A stretch of 64,000 bases of DNA from Notolepis coatsorum (taxonomy: Eukaryota > Chordata > Actinopteri > Aulopiformes > Paralepididae), in NCBI GenBank assembly GCA_963971535.1, contig OZ020589.1, positions 72,317,520-72,381,519 of the forward strand, written 5' to 3'. This document shows positions 24,715-35,105 of the stretch, piece by piece. Position 1 is the first letter of the stretch. Each line of letters starts with the position of its first letter. The position numbers and the translations under genes are program-made. Under the pieces are notes generated by a model, which saw only the letters and a program-made list of their open reading frames with translations, was not told where the DNA came from and searched no databases.

Positions 24715-25974
24715 AGGAGGAGTACAGAGCTGTGGTGGAGAGCTTCACAGAGTGGAGCAACGAAAACCACCTACAGCTCAATATCAGCAAGACGAAGAAG
24801 ATGGTGGTAGACCATCGGCGGAGCAGGAGGAAGCCCCCAACTCCCATCATCATCCAGGGGGTGGAGGTGGGAAATGGTGGATAACTACAAATTCCTGGGT
24901 GTTCTCATGAACAAAAAACTGGACTGGATGGACAACACTGAGGCCCTCTACAGGAAGGGACAGAGCAGACTGTTCTACCTGAGATGGCTCAGGTCTTGTA
25001 ATGTCTGCAGCAAACTGCTGCAGATGTTCTACCAGTCTGTGGTGGCTGGTGCCCTCTTCTTCGCTGTGGTATGCTGGGGGGGAAACACCAACACACACAA
25101 AATAAATAAACTGGTCAAAAAAGCAAGCTCTGTGGTAGGAGCGGACCTGGACAGTCTGGAGGTGGTGGCAGAGGGGAGGACGAGGAGGAAGCTGTATGCT
25201 ATCCTTGAGAACCCCTGCCACCCCCTCAGTGATGAGCTGACCGCAATGCGGTCCACGTTTAGCCACTGACTTATTCCCCCCCCCCCCCCCCCCCCCCGAC
25301 ATACCACAAAGCGCTTCGGGCAGTCCTTGTGGCAATCAGGCTCCACAACCAGGCAGGGCCAGGACGGGCTAACTGCCGTGGACTGGAGGAGCTGGGTTGT
25401 GGACTGTAACCAATTCATTTAATTATTTAACATCACGATTGGACTAGTTTATTTTTCTTTTCTTCCATTCACCACTTTTAGCTCTATTTTAGCTCTTGTT
25501 TTTAACACATACTAAATAAGTGTATGTTATGTATTAACTGTTTCCATTAACTGTTTTTAAATTGCTGTTATGCTGTGATGGACAGAATCTCCCCTCAGGG
25601 ATAAATAAAGGTTTTCAATTCAATTAAAAGAAATTGACATCAACACAATTTATCATTTTGGCTCTGCTCACCACAATGGATTTGAAATTAAACAATCAAG
25701 ATGTGCTTGAAGTGCAGACTTTCAGCTTTAATTTGAGGATATTTACATCCAAATAAGGTGAACAGTGTAGGAATTACAACTATTTCTACCCTTATAAGTG
25801 ACCAAAAGTAATTGGACAATTGGCTGATTAGCTGTTCCATGGCCAGGTGTGTTATTCCCTCATTATTTAATTTACAAGGAGCAGATAAAAGGTATAGAGT
25901 TCATTTCAAGTGTTGTATTATTTGCATTTGCAAATTGCATTTGCATTTGGTTGCTGTCAGTGTCAACTCTCATT

Positions 25975-26302
25975 ATGAGGTCCAAATCAGTGAAGCAAGC
26001 CATCATTAGGCTGAACAAACCCATCAGATAGTAAAAAACATTTAGGTGAGGCCAAATCAACGGTTTGGTACATTCTTAAAAAAGAAAGAAAAGTGAGCTC
26101 CGCAACGCAAAAGAACGGAAGACCACGGAAAACAACTGTGGTGGATGACAAAATTATTCTTTCCCTGGTGAAGAAAAAACCCTACACAACAGTTGGGCAG
26201 ATCAAGAACACTCTCCAGAAGGTAGGAATATCTGTGTCAAAGTCAACAATCAAGAAAAGACTTGGCAGAGCATCACCAAGGACGGAGCCCAAGGTCTGGT
26301 GA
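25975..26302 (+). pseudogene. Tc1-like transposase N-terminal remnant
   Basis: The sequence starts MRSKSVKQAIIRLNKPIR, passes a stop and a frame change, and continues STVWYILKK and NGRPRKTTVVDDK, then VKKKPYTTVGQIKNTLQK and VSKSTIKKRL. This is the bipartite helix-turn-helix (paired-like) DNA-binding region of Tc1 transposases with its GRPRKT linker. The catalytic DDE half is absent: the frame ends at 26302 and the following sequence (gcttcattgactgcaaag) is already the 3' region of a Tc1 gene. The copy is thus an internal-deletion derivative and cannot make active transposase. Confidence 0.8.
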
Positions 26303-26367
26303 TGTCTATGGGTTCCAGACTTCAGGCTTCATTGACTGCAAAGTATTTGCAACCAAGTGACAATTAA

Positions 26368-26512
26368 GCAATAATACACGAGAACCAGTGGGATATCATG
26401 AATATTGCCACGGCTGTGATGCGCCCGCAGCCACGAGAGCAAAGCTTGAGTGGCGTAGGCATCACAGCAGTGGCAAAATTCATGATATCCCACTGGTTCT
26501 CGTGTATATTGC
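26368..26512. repeat. Near-perfect palindrome, about 55-bp arms
   Basis: The left arm 26368-26422 (gcaataatacacgagaacca...) is the reverse complement of 26459-26512 with a few mismatches, around a 36-bp loop. It opens a segment (to about 27150) inserted in the Tc1-like element. The family was not identified. A second part near 27030-27130 repeats tcatgaatat words. Confidence 0.85.
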
Positions 26513-27582
26513 TTTTATACAGCAAGTTGCACCATCAGGAAAGATATAGAATGAATACAGACAATTCTAGGGTATTTTATATTGATTTCAGTGAACTTGG
26601 GATCCTAAAGATGTCTCGTTGCTATGGAATTTCAAATGGAGTAAGCTATCAACCAGCTTGGCAATGCAAACAAATGACGTATTAGTCTAATTTAATGTAC
26701 CCGTTAACTATAAACGAGTGGATAGATATACGACGGTATTCATAAAAACAGCATTATTAGACATGCCAATCCAATGAAAGTCCACAATTAAACCACCAAG
26801 TCGACCGCCTGGGCATTGAACTGCCCCAACTCCCGGAACTGTCCGAGGTGCTGATTACTTTTTCCGACTTTCACTTGCATTAGACTCCTCTATATCTCTC
26901 GTTTATAGTTAACGAGTACGTTAAATCAAACGCAACGTTGTCCGCGGAGTAGGTCATGTTGACAGTTTCCGTTTGATGAATAGCAGTTGAAACTTTCTAC
27001 AACATTCTAAAGCCAGCGCAGTGGTATATTCATGGTGATTTAACCATGAGTGTATCATGAATATACACACGGTTTAGAACGCTCTCGACCAATCACAATG
27101 TGTGGTCGGACCTACTGTTTGTATAATTTGATTTATAATCGTTAGTTTGTCCAATTACTAACAACATTTAGTTTGTTATTTTTTGTTATTACAAATTTGT
27201 GTGTTTATGGTTGTTCGAGATAAATAAAGATCAAATCAAATCAATTACTTTTGGTCACTTAAAAAAAAGGGGCACATGTATAAACTGTAATTTCTACACT
27301 GTTCATGTGATGTGGATGTAAATGACCTCAAATAAAAGCTGCAAGTCTGGACTTACAGCACATCTTGGTCGTTTCATTTAAAGTCCATTGTGATGGTGTA
27401 CAGAGCCAAATGTTTGAAAATGTTGCCAATGTCCAAATATTTATGGACCTGACTGTAGACATGATTGTTTACAGCTAAACAAAAAAACATGATGTAGTGT
27501 GTACTTACTCTTAACTCCCCCACCCCCAATCACTTCTGAATATGGATTTAGTCTCATCTTAGTGTGAAATACCGACAACAAA

Positions 27583-27584
27583 TA

Positions 27585-27623
<39 letters not shown>

Positions 27624-27626
27624 ATA
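27583..27626. repeat. (AAAT)n microsatellite
   Basis: About ten aaat/aata units in a row. Confidence 0.97.
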
Positions 27627-28574
27627 CAGTATGTAAACTATGAACTATTTGAATAATTTCAGACATAACATAAAATGCTTCCAGATATTGATGATCCGCC
27701 ACTCCATCTCAGCACATTGCTCCGTCAATTGACCCTAATGTCTGGCAACAACTCACTACACAGGACTAGTGGTGACTGCACTCTATCCACGACAACATAC
27801 AGCTGCCCTCAAGGCCAGTGACACACTGCTCAGGAGACATCATCTCCTCTGTGATCTTTGACACAACACAGACACAGCCGTTAGTCAACGGGTGTCGTCA
27901 GAACCCGACAGCCGACACGTCAGTCCTCATTATGGAAGAGCCGCAAGTCTGCAAGATCTGGGAAGGCAAGAACCTTTTGAATGTCGAGCACTAGTAATCG
28001 CAGCCGCCACAGTAATCACTCACCATATATCGACAGTCTCTTCGTGAGGCATAGACAATAGACATTGTTAGCACCATTTAATAGGTGCTATAATTGGCCT
28101 CTGTACAAATGCCCAAATAGACCAAGTATCTACTTAACTGTAGGTGTCTTAGGAATAAATATTTATAATAACATTCCCACTAAGGTATAAAGGTACTTGT
28201 TGACATGTGATCACAAGCAGCATGGTGAGGCTGGTGAAAATGAAGTCAGGTTTTTATTGGAGACATTACCCCTACAGCAGTTGGGACTGAATGCTCTTGT
28301 AAATGTGTTGATGTTTTAGGGAAAACACTGTTCATAATCTCCCATAGCAGGTGTTGAACTGGTTTGAGATCTAGTGACAGACAGCCATGGTTTATACTTT
28401 GTATAATTTTCATGCTTTTACAATGGGGGACTGTATAAAATACGGCCACCTCCCACAATGCAAAGCATCTATCATCCTCTTTGGCTGCCTGTTAGCATTA
28501 GAGCTAACACTTGCTACCAAACATCGGAGCTCCTACATCAGCTACCAAATGCTACAGCTGATGGCATGCTAGTT
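27627..28574. other. Intronic sequence, no gene seen
   Basis: Apparently unique sequence with no coding signal. 28480-28570 has the gctaac-rich look of transposon UTRs and may be the upstream part of the LINE remnant that follows. Confidence 0.4.
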
Positions 28575-28829
28575 GCTCATGTCTCATCTTTATTTTCTGG
28601 ACTGGTGGTTAGACGTTGGAGCTCAAGCAGAACAAACACATACGCTTCCAATAATGGTGACTGTACTGTTCCCATGTGCAAGAGTTCGTTTGGACAGTCT
28701 GCCATCTCCGTTAAAGGGGCAAACTTATGGAACGCCTACTCTGGCTTAAAACTGGAGTCCAATGCCAACGTCTTCAACAGAGGACTCAAAGTATGGCTGA
28801 AATCAAAGCAGCAGTGCTCACATATGTAG
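28575..28829 (+). pseudogene. LINE reverse-transcriptase C-terminal remnant
   Basis: The frame contains CKSSFGQSAISVKGANLWNA, then LKLESNANVFNRGLKVWLKS and ends at a stop near 28829. The order 'short hydrophilic stretch, S/G-rich turn, GAxLWN, hydrophobic helix, LKxWL' is the usual C-terminal tail after the reverse-transcriptase domain in several fish non-LTR elements. No catalytic part remains. It belongs to a family different from LINE-A and LINE-B. Confidence 0.6.
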
Positions 28830-29095
28830 ACGCGGACTGGTTTTGATCATGGACTCATATTCTGGTAACTATTTGTTCTGATTTGTGATTTAAATTCTGT
28901 ATTATACGGTTAATTTTATTTTTTAGAAAAGCCTCAATGGACTGGTGTTGAAAACTAGCACTCGTGCTATAAACACACAAACAACACATCTGGTCTGTCC
29001 ACTGTGACCGGCCCATTGCGGCCCAATGTAGCTATGGTGTCCATTTTAAATAATTATTAATTCATTCATTAATTAATTCATTAATCAAATATAGT

Positions 29096-29350
29096 CTGTG
29101 GTGCAATGTGGTTAGCAAGATGGTCCTGGGTTCGAACCTGAAAGGGGGCCTTTCTGTATGGCGTTTTCATGTTCTCCTCATGCTTGAGTTTACACACCAA
29201 AAGACACGCAAGCTAGCTACACTCCTGCCATTGCCCTTGACCAAGGTACTGGAATTACAGCTGGAGTTGGTCCCCGGCCACAAGTGCCCACTGCTCAGAA
29301 GGGGTTAGGATGGGTCACATGCAGAGGAATCATTTCCCCGCAGGGATTCC
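29096..29350 (+). mobile_element. Diverged tRNA-derived SINE
   Basis: The B-box-like ggtcctgggttcgaacctg is at 29122-29140, the body has gtatggcgttttcatgttctcc, and the 3' block has cagctggagttggtcccc and catgcagaggaatcattt. It is a degraded relative of the SINE at 4838; no target duplication can be seen. Confidence 0.7.
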
Positions 29351-30089
29351 TCCTGCTTTTTTCTATTTAATCTTCGGGATTTCAGCACCCAGTGTCAGAT
29401 ACAGAGAGCGCGGTCTATCTTGACTTTCACCCACAGGGATTAATGAAATACCACATACACTTTGGTAGCTAATGTTAACACAAACGCTAGCCAACAGCAA
29501 AAGAGGATGTGTTAAATAATGTGCAGTGTGAGGGTAGATTAGGAGGACAGAGTGACATCATTACTGGAGGAGGCAGCCATATTTAATACAGTCCCCCCTT
29601 TCATTGACCACATATGCCCTGTGTCACCCTGAAAGAGACAACTTCCATCAGAATAGAATCGATTCAACATATTCATCAAGACTGAGCTAGACCTTGAAGG
29701 GGTTGGGTGAACCAAAATCATGCTACAACACAACCGATGCACCAAAACCTGCATTCAATACACTAGCCACAGCCTGAGTGAGGTAGACCATAAGCAAATA
29801 ATAGAGTAAAAACTGATAGTGCAGTCACTTATTTCCGCCACAAGATGGAGCAATTGAATGGGTAATGCTGACCAACTTTAACATGACACTACACGTTAAA
29901 ACTCCAGTTTCTCCCAGGATATGATGGCATTGGCCATGTCCTCTACTCCATTGAGCCTCCTTGAACCTGCCTTACCTGCTGTACCTGCTGGGGGGTCGCT
30001 TAACGATCATCTCCGCATTTAAATTATCCTATTGACACAATTTTGGACAAATGTTTTGCTAGGAAAAAAGATCATAACTCGGCTCTTAC
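29351..30089 (-). other. Start of the fbxw7 intron after the alpha exon
   Basis: Begins (minus strand) with the donor gtaaga at 30089. No coding signal and no named repeat; the open frame at 29539-29754 has no recognisable domain. Confidence 0.55.
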
Positions 30090-30665
30090 CTTCTTCTTGT
30101 TGGGTGAGCTTTGGTGTGTGCAACCAGATTCCAGGTTGTTGTTGGGGGCAGCCACATTGTTCCTGAGAGAGGGAGATCGCAGTCCTTCCACCCCCATTGC
30201 TCCTTCCTCCTCCTCCTCCTCCCCCTCCTCTCTCCCGCTCTCCTCCGAGTGTTCAAAGTCATCACTGTCCTGGTCCATCTCCTCCTCGTCCTCCTCGTCC
30301 TCCTCATCCTCCTCGTCCCCCTCTTCGCCCCTTCCTCGCTGCTGCTCCTCCCCTCCCTCTGTCCTTTCCTCCTCCTCCTCCTCCTCTCCCTGCTGGCTGC
30401 CGCTGTTGTTGTTCTCTTCCTGCTCCTCGTCCTCCTCCTCTCCCGGCTGCTGCCCCCGCGGCCTCCGATGCTCCGCACCCCACATCCAGCGGGCTCCTTT
30501 TGCGCCTCCGTTCACCTCATTGGGCAGGCCCTCTTCTTCTTCTTCTTCCTCCTCCTCCTCCTCTCCTCCTCCTCCTCCTCCTCCTCCTCGCGGGCCGTTG
30601 CTGGCTCCCGACTCGCTGGGCGCCCATGGTTCAGCTCTCCCACCATCGCTGTCTGCCGCCTCAGG
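30090..30665 (-). CDS. fbxw7: fbxw7 alpha-isoform N-terminal exon 2 of 2 (acidic region)
   Basis: FBXW7 is the substrate receptor of an SCF ubiquitin ligase that targets phosphorylated cyclin E, MYC, Notch and JUN; the alpha isoform is nuclear. This 192-codon exon lies between an acceptor (tctaactcttccag, intron side of 30665) and a donor (gtaaga from 30089), both phase 0. It starts PEAADSDGGRAEPW, carries a run of about eight Gly then about eleven Glu/Asp-type acidic residues, then GLPNEVNGGAKGARW. Long E/D-rich stretches follow, with EENNNSGSQQ and the diagnostic MDQDSDDFEHSEESGRE, which aligns with mammalian MDQESDDFDQSDDSSRE. It ends SSPNKKK. With the preceding exon this gives about 250 residues before the shared region, against 167 in human alpha, so the acidic/Gly tracts are expanded. 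No F-box or WD40 sequence is here. Ser/Pro/Leu-rich frames on the opposite strand are by-products of the GAG/GGA runs. Confidence 0.92.
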
Positions 30666-30797
30666 CTGGAAGAGTTAGACAAACACTTAGAACCTATGGA
30701 GGAACTGTTGCATTTGAGCAAAGATGGATAAATATTTGCTATGCGGTTATGGTAAAGTGAGACTAGGACTCGTTTTATCAGGGTGTGTGCGTGTGCA

Positions 30798-30847
<50 letters not shown>

Positions 30848-31133
30848 GGGGAGTGGGGGGGGGGGGGGGGGGGGGTTGACTCTGCATGTTTGGCATAGAG
30901 AAGCATGTCACATCCATCTAATGCAGAAACATGGATCATACAACTCAATCATTTGTTGTCCAATGACCCCAGAAGTAATGGGTCTAAATCTAGGCCAATA
31001 TCGTCCAGTATAAGTAACGGATCAGGACCCAGTTATTGACTTTCACTTAGGCTATAAGATCAGGTAGTAGTAGTAGTAGTAGAAGTAGTGTCTCTTTGTT
31101 TTGAGTGTAGTGAAACGGGGACGGGCCGCTTAC
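30666..31133 (-). other. Short fbxw7 intron (468 bp)
   Basis: Bounded by donor gtaagc (from 31133) and acceptor tcttccag (to 30666). It contains a GT microsatellite and a G21 run at 30790-30875 and an agt repeat at 31066-31090. Confidence 0.85.
30790..30875. repeat. (GT)n followed by a 21-base G run
   Basis: GT units at 30800-30845, then gttggggagt and an uninterrupted G run from 30855 to 30875. It lies inside the short fbxw7 intron; on the transcribed strand it reads C21 followed by CA repeats. Confidence 0.95.
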
Positions 31134-31307
31134 CCTCCGCTGCTCTTCATCCTCTACCACCCGGTTCATGTGCTCGTCTTCGTCCCCCTCCTCGGCCGCC
31201 TGCTGGGGCGTCCGGGCCGCGGAGGAGGCGTTACCTCGCGCTGCCGGACCCCCCGGCCCCCGCCTCCGCCTGCTGCTGCTGCCCCCCGACAGCAGATCCT
31301 GGTTCAT
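31134..31307 (-). CDS. fbxw7: fbxw7 alpha-isoform start exon (exon 1 of 2 seen)
   Basis: Encodes 58 residues from the ATG at 31307: MNQDLLSGG, then a basic cluster SSRRRRGPGG in the place of the nuclear-localisation KRRR of mammalian alpha, then GDEDEHMNRVVEDEEQRR. The opening MNQ(D/E)LLS and the MNRVVE(D/E)E block are diagnostic of FBXW7 alpha, the nuclear isoform. The donor is gtaagc (from 31133), leaving phase 0, which joins in frame to the exon at 30665. I chose this ATG by homology; the frame stays open upstream to the splice acceptor at 31377. The exon is GC- and CpG-rich compared with its AT-rich surroundings. The middle (GGPAARGNASSAARTPQQAA) is more Ala/Gly-rich than the mammalian protein. 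Confidence 0.93.
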
Positions 31308-31376
31308 TTCCAAAAGCCAGCTTGCTACCTCCTGGACCTTCGCTAGGCTGTCTGAGGAGGAAAAGGGCTTGACATT
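31308..31376 (-). other. fbxw7 5' leader of the start exon, open in frame
   Basis: The 69 nt between the acceptor (ctctgcag, up to 31377) and the ATG read without a stop in the same frame: NVKPFSSSDSLAKVQEVASW, then LLE. It could be 5' UTR or an N-terminal extension if an upstream exon supplies a start codon. The sequence has good amphipathic character and a codon-like composition. Confidence 0.6.
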
Positions 31377-31393
31377 CTGCAGAGGAAGAGAGA

Positions 31394-31412
31394 GGGGGGG
31401 GGGGGGGGGGGG
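31394..31412. repeat. 19-base G run in the acceptor tract of the fbxw7 start exon
   Basis: On the fbxw7 strand this is C19, 18 to 36 nt upstream of the exon and inside the polypyrimidine/branch-point zone. Such homopolymers are length-unstable. Confidence 0.9.
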
Positions 31413-31755
31413 CAGGGGGAAGGAGAGGGAGAGAGAAAATTATGTTATTATTTGTTTTGTTTTTCTGTCCGACTCTGCAATAGATTTTGGCATTCTTAAT
31501 ATTTTTTTTTTATGTTACAGGACTGGAGTTGAGACGCGAATAAAGGATGTTATTATTGGAGTTGTCCAGCTTTCATACCTATTACCTACTCATGATGCAC
31601 ACAGGATGACTCGTGCTCAACTGCTGACACATTCCAAAAAAGAAAGCAGGAATGACCCTCTCCATCTTTTATTCATGCCTCCGAAATAAAACAATGGATA
31701 TTAGCATTTGTGCTAAGAGCTGCACAATCCCTTTTTCAGCAGTAGACAATAGAGA

Positions 31756-31774
31756 GAGGAGAGAGAAAAGTGAT

Positions 31775-31816
<42 letters not shown>

Positions 31817-31898
31817 CGAGAGAGCGAGAGCGAGAGAGCGAGAGAGAGAGAGAGAGAAAGAGAGAGAGCGAAAGTGATAGAGAGAAATAGAGAGAGAG
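31756..31898. repeat. (GA)n-rich microsatellite
   Basis: Imperfect GA repeats with regular gagagc interruptions. Confidence 0.95.
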
Positions 31899-33254
31899 AC
31901 TAGGGGTAGTGTGTTTGGCTACAGATCACACAGCATTGGATGCTCCGTACACAGACAGGGAGGCAGGCTAGCCTTGAGAGCTACTGGTGTTCCAAATTCT
32001 CACACCGCCAGTAAGCAAGAGAGACCCATCTGTCAAACATAAAAGCAAAACTTCCAATTGTTTATCTTCTCAAGTCCACTGTGTCGCTGTGCGTTCCACG
32101 AGCCGTGCACGGCAAAAACATGAACACATGGCAGTGAATCAAGTAGCTTGTTCCCCAGATAGCTTGCACATAATTACTTACGGAATTCAAGTACCATCTC
32201 AAAGAGTTATTACCTACAATGAGACGGTTTCTAGTTGTAAAAGGGTCAGTCACAGTGGTCCCCACTGACGCACTGACATATCTGTTGAAGCAACAGTACC
32301 GCTCTGGCGCAACCTGTCACGCGGTGCGGGTGTTTCTGTTAATATTCCAGATACCCAAAATGAACCCAATATATATTTAAGTTGTTACATGATAACATGA
32401 TAATATTCCACTTACAATAACTTGGATAAGACCTTAATACTGGCTTCCTTGGATGCAAATCCGTTCTAGAGTATATGACTGGCGATATCACTGACTAACA
32501 CAGTAACTCACTCACAGTTAGCCACTCTGCCCTTAGTAGTGGCTCACAGGAAATGTGATTCACATCTATGAAACCGTGCCTTTGTTCCATGGTCTGGTTC
32601 CATTGGTAATACTTAGAAAATTGTTTATTCATATAAATAGGAATATTTAAAACAAGGCATATGGTATAGGCTATCCCAAAACATGACCTAAACTGGAATA
32701 TGGAATTAGTCCAAATGTTGTGTGCATTCATTCATAGTATTCTCATGACGTGTTTTGCCATACAACATGATCATTGGCTACGATTGTCATTTAATGATAA
32801 TCAACTGCTACTTGATTACAATCAGCTTTTTTTGCGAGCAAGATGTCTGTGTAAACAAAAACCATAAACAGGGCACCACCCTGTACGTTTTTGCCCACTT
32901 TGGATTCTAATTTGTTTCACTGCAACTTTTCTGAGTCATGAACGGCACAAATGTTTATCGATATTCCCTATTGATTACGTAGTTAATTCATAAGTAGCTA
33001 ACAACAGTTGACTGAGAAGAGTCACAAAGGGGAGGTCAGGAAACGTGCAGACAAAGGACCCTCTGACAGTCAAGTTGGACTGGAAGGGGAGGCCCTACTG
33101 TGGTATTTCCTAGTACTGCAGCAAATGACACAAGGGATACCTTCACGACACAAAGGATTGTGCCCGCAGGCTGCCAGCGTTCATGTTGAAGCAATGAACG
33201 CCATGCAAATACCGGCTGCATAATCAGCCTGTTTCATCTGAACAAACACACACA
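31899..33254. other. DNA upstream of the fbxw7 start exon, no gene seen
   Basis: Apparently unique and AT-rich. I could not find a convincing 5' UTR exon or promoter. Confidence 0.45.
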
Positions 33255-33330
33255 CACACCACCAGGGCCGCCTGGGAGAAATGCGAGGCCCTGTGCGAGA
33301 TTTAACGCGAGGCCCCCCCCCCCCCAAAAA

Positions 33331-33332
<2 letters not shown>

Positions 33333-33366
<34 letters not shown>

Positions 33367-33367
33367 A

Positions 33368-33411
<44 letters not shown>
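33333..33411. repeat. poly-A / TA / poly-T palindrome
   Basis: About 30 A, then tatata repeats, then about 27 T. It is self-complementary and likely to be unstable or misassembled. Confidence 0.95.
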
Positions 33412-33414
<3 letters not shown>

Positions 33415-34958
33415 CAGTCAACATATTCTTAAATAATAGCGCTGCCCGAGGCGGGGCATGATACAGTCAACATATAGCAAAAGAGAGAGCGAGAGAGAGC
33501 TCCCGTTCTACAGTCAATATACAGTGTACAGAGAGAGAGAGAGAGAGACACATTGGAAAGAAATTGAAATGCTATTTGGCCCTAAACAGAGAGTACACAG
33601 TGGCAGAATACCTGAGCACTGTGACTGAAGATCCTGGAGCACAGCCTAGCCATCGAGAAAGGCCGCCATAGGCAGACTGTGTGTGTTAGAAAGAGAGAGA
33701 GAGAGAGAGAGAACATGTGTGTTTGTCATGTGTGTGTGTGTTAGAGAGACTATAGCATGTATGAGAGATTCAAAAGGACAAAGATCAACAATCCAACAAG
33801 AAGAGCGTCTATACCAGAGAAACCAAAGCAGCAAGGAGCCAATGGCCGACATCAGCTAAATAGGCTAGCCAGGTACTGTGACACCAGGCCACGTGACACA
33901 CAACGGCCCAACGCTACCCAAGCTACACAAACGACCATTCACACACAGCACATGTCGTATCTCCAAATGTTGTGAAGTAGCATATGTTTTGCCTGGAAAA
34001 AAACATCGTTATTAACAAAACATTCGGGAGGGGAAGGAAGGAAGAGTGGGGTAATGTCATGACATTTTACCTGCACGAGGAACACAGGTCTCCACGTTGA
34101 CGAAAGGCCTCTCGCTGTCGGGACAAAGCCATGGCCAGAGCCTTGTCATGGTGCAGGCCCGACTACATCTTCTGTCAAAGATGATGTCGTAGTCAGAGTG
34201 CCAGGGCCTGCTATTCTCAAGGCTAACTGATAGCATCAAACGAACGTTCCCAGCTGACGCTAAACAGCTAACTGGCTAACAGTTAGCTCAATCAGGCACC
34301 TGGCTGCATGTAGTAGCCGCATAGCTTGCTTCTGCGTTAGCTAACAGCTAACAAGCTATGCGGCTACTGTCTACATACAGCCAGGTGCTCTCAGCAGGCA
34401 CACACAGTTAGCTACTAGTAGTACTATATATTAGCTAGTGTCGACCAGTTTGGCTCCAGAAAGAGAGAAAGATAGGTCAGGACAGGTCCACGGCGGGTAT
34501 TTAATCATAGGTTGACTCACATAACGCAGTATCAATGAATGCGGCGCGGCCGGCGCCAATGATGAAGTTGGAAGGAGACTTGGCCCACGGTGTAATTCTT
34601 CTTCTTCTTCTTCTTCGAGTACTTTCCGGCAGACTGGACACCTTTCGGCATATTGCTGCCTAACAGATTTATCTGCTCACAAGTTCTCTTCTCCTTCTTT
34701 TGAAAAGACATCCGCTCGCCTCGCTCATCTGAATAGCGCTGAATTATCTACCTCGTGTGTCTTCTTCTTCTATTTGGTATTACGGCGGTCGGCGGACGGG
34801 CCGGAAACACTATCCTAAAATCTGTAGAGCAGCAAATCCGCAGAAACCGGAAAACTGCAGTCTGCAGAGCCAGGAAGTCAGACACATTCTACAAACGTGT
34901 CTAATGTGAAATATATAAGCATATAAGCAAAACTAGATTTTAGGTCTGTGATGAAAAA

Positions 34959-35105
34959 GGGCCTCGCGGGAAGGGGGGCCTCGCAAAAAAATAAAAAAAA
35001 AATAAAAAAAAATAATAAAAAATAATAAAAAAAATAAATAAAAAATATTTTTTTTTTATTTTTTTTTTATTATTTTTTTGCGAGGCCCCCCTTCCCGCGA
35101 GGCCC
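34959..35105. repeat. Palindrome with perfect 26-bp G/C arms and A/T core
   Basis: 34959-34984 (gggcctcgcgggaagggggg...) is the exact reverse complement of 35080-35105; the 95-bp core is an A-rich half and a T-rich half. It is the subterminal part of hAT copy B. Confidence 0.95.

Larger units (their letters stand above)
23200..25630 (+). mobile_element. Rex1/L2-type LINE (LINE-B), broken copy inside the Tc1-like element
   Basis: Reverse-transcriptase segments in three pieces: SLIVPVPKKGRPTTLNDYRP at 23361-23420, then PLQFAY through FDFSSVFNTIQPP, GAPQGTVLAP and KFSDDS at 23734-24129, then EEEYRAVVESF through LQLNISKTKKMVVDHRR and the C-terminal CWGGNTN region at 24717-25269. The first gap is a SINE and the second a fragment of a different LINE. 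A frameshift lies near 24870. A homopolymer C run (25277-25298) and a 3' tail ggataaataaaggttttc plus aattc repeats (25598-25626) end it. Endonuclease sequence is missing, so the copy is 5'-truncated and dead. Confidence 0.8.
23174..27455 (+). mobile_element. Tc1/mariner-like element, split by later insertions
   Basis: The left tip caggtccataaatatt (23174-23189) matches the reverse complement of the right tip (aatatttatggacctg, up to 27452), and the right end meets TA (27456-27457). The long terminal repeats (about 200 bp) can be followed when the LINE is removed: 25640-25800 on the left mirrors 27245-27455 on the right, for example aggtgaacagtgtaggaatt against aatttctacactgttcatgt. The DNA between 23200 and 25630 is a younger LINE, and 26368-27150 is another insertion. 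The transposase is a short remnant. Confidence 0.85.

Noticed and set aside
30043-30760. Plus-strand Ser/Pro/Leu-rich frames of 187-211 codons
   Set aside because: They are the reverse complement of GAG/GGA-rich coding sequence in the fbxw7 exon, which has splice sites and homology on the minus strand.
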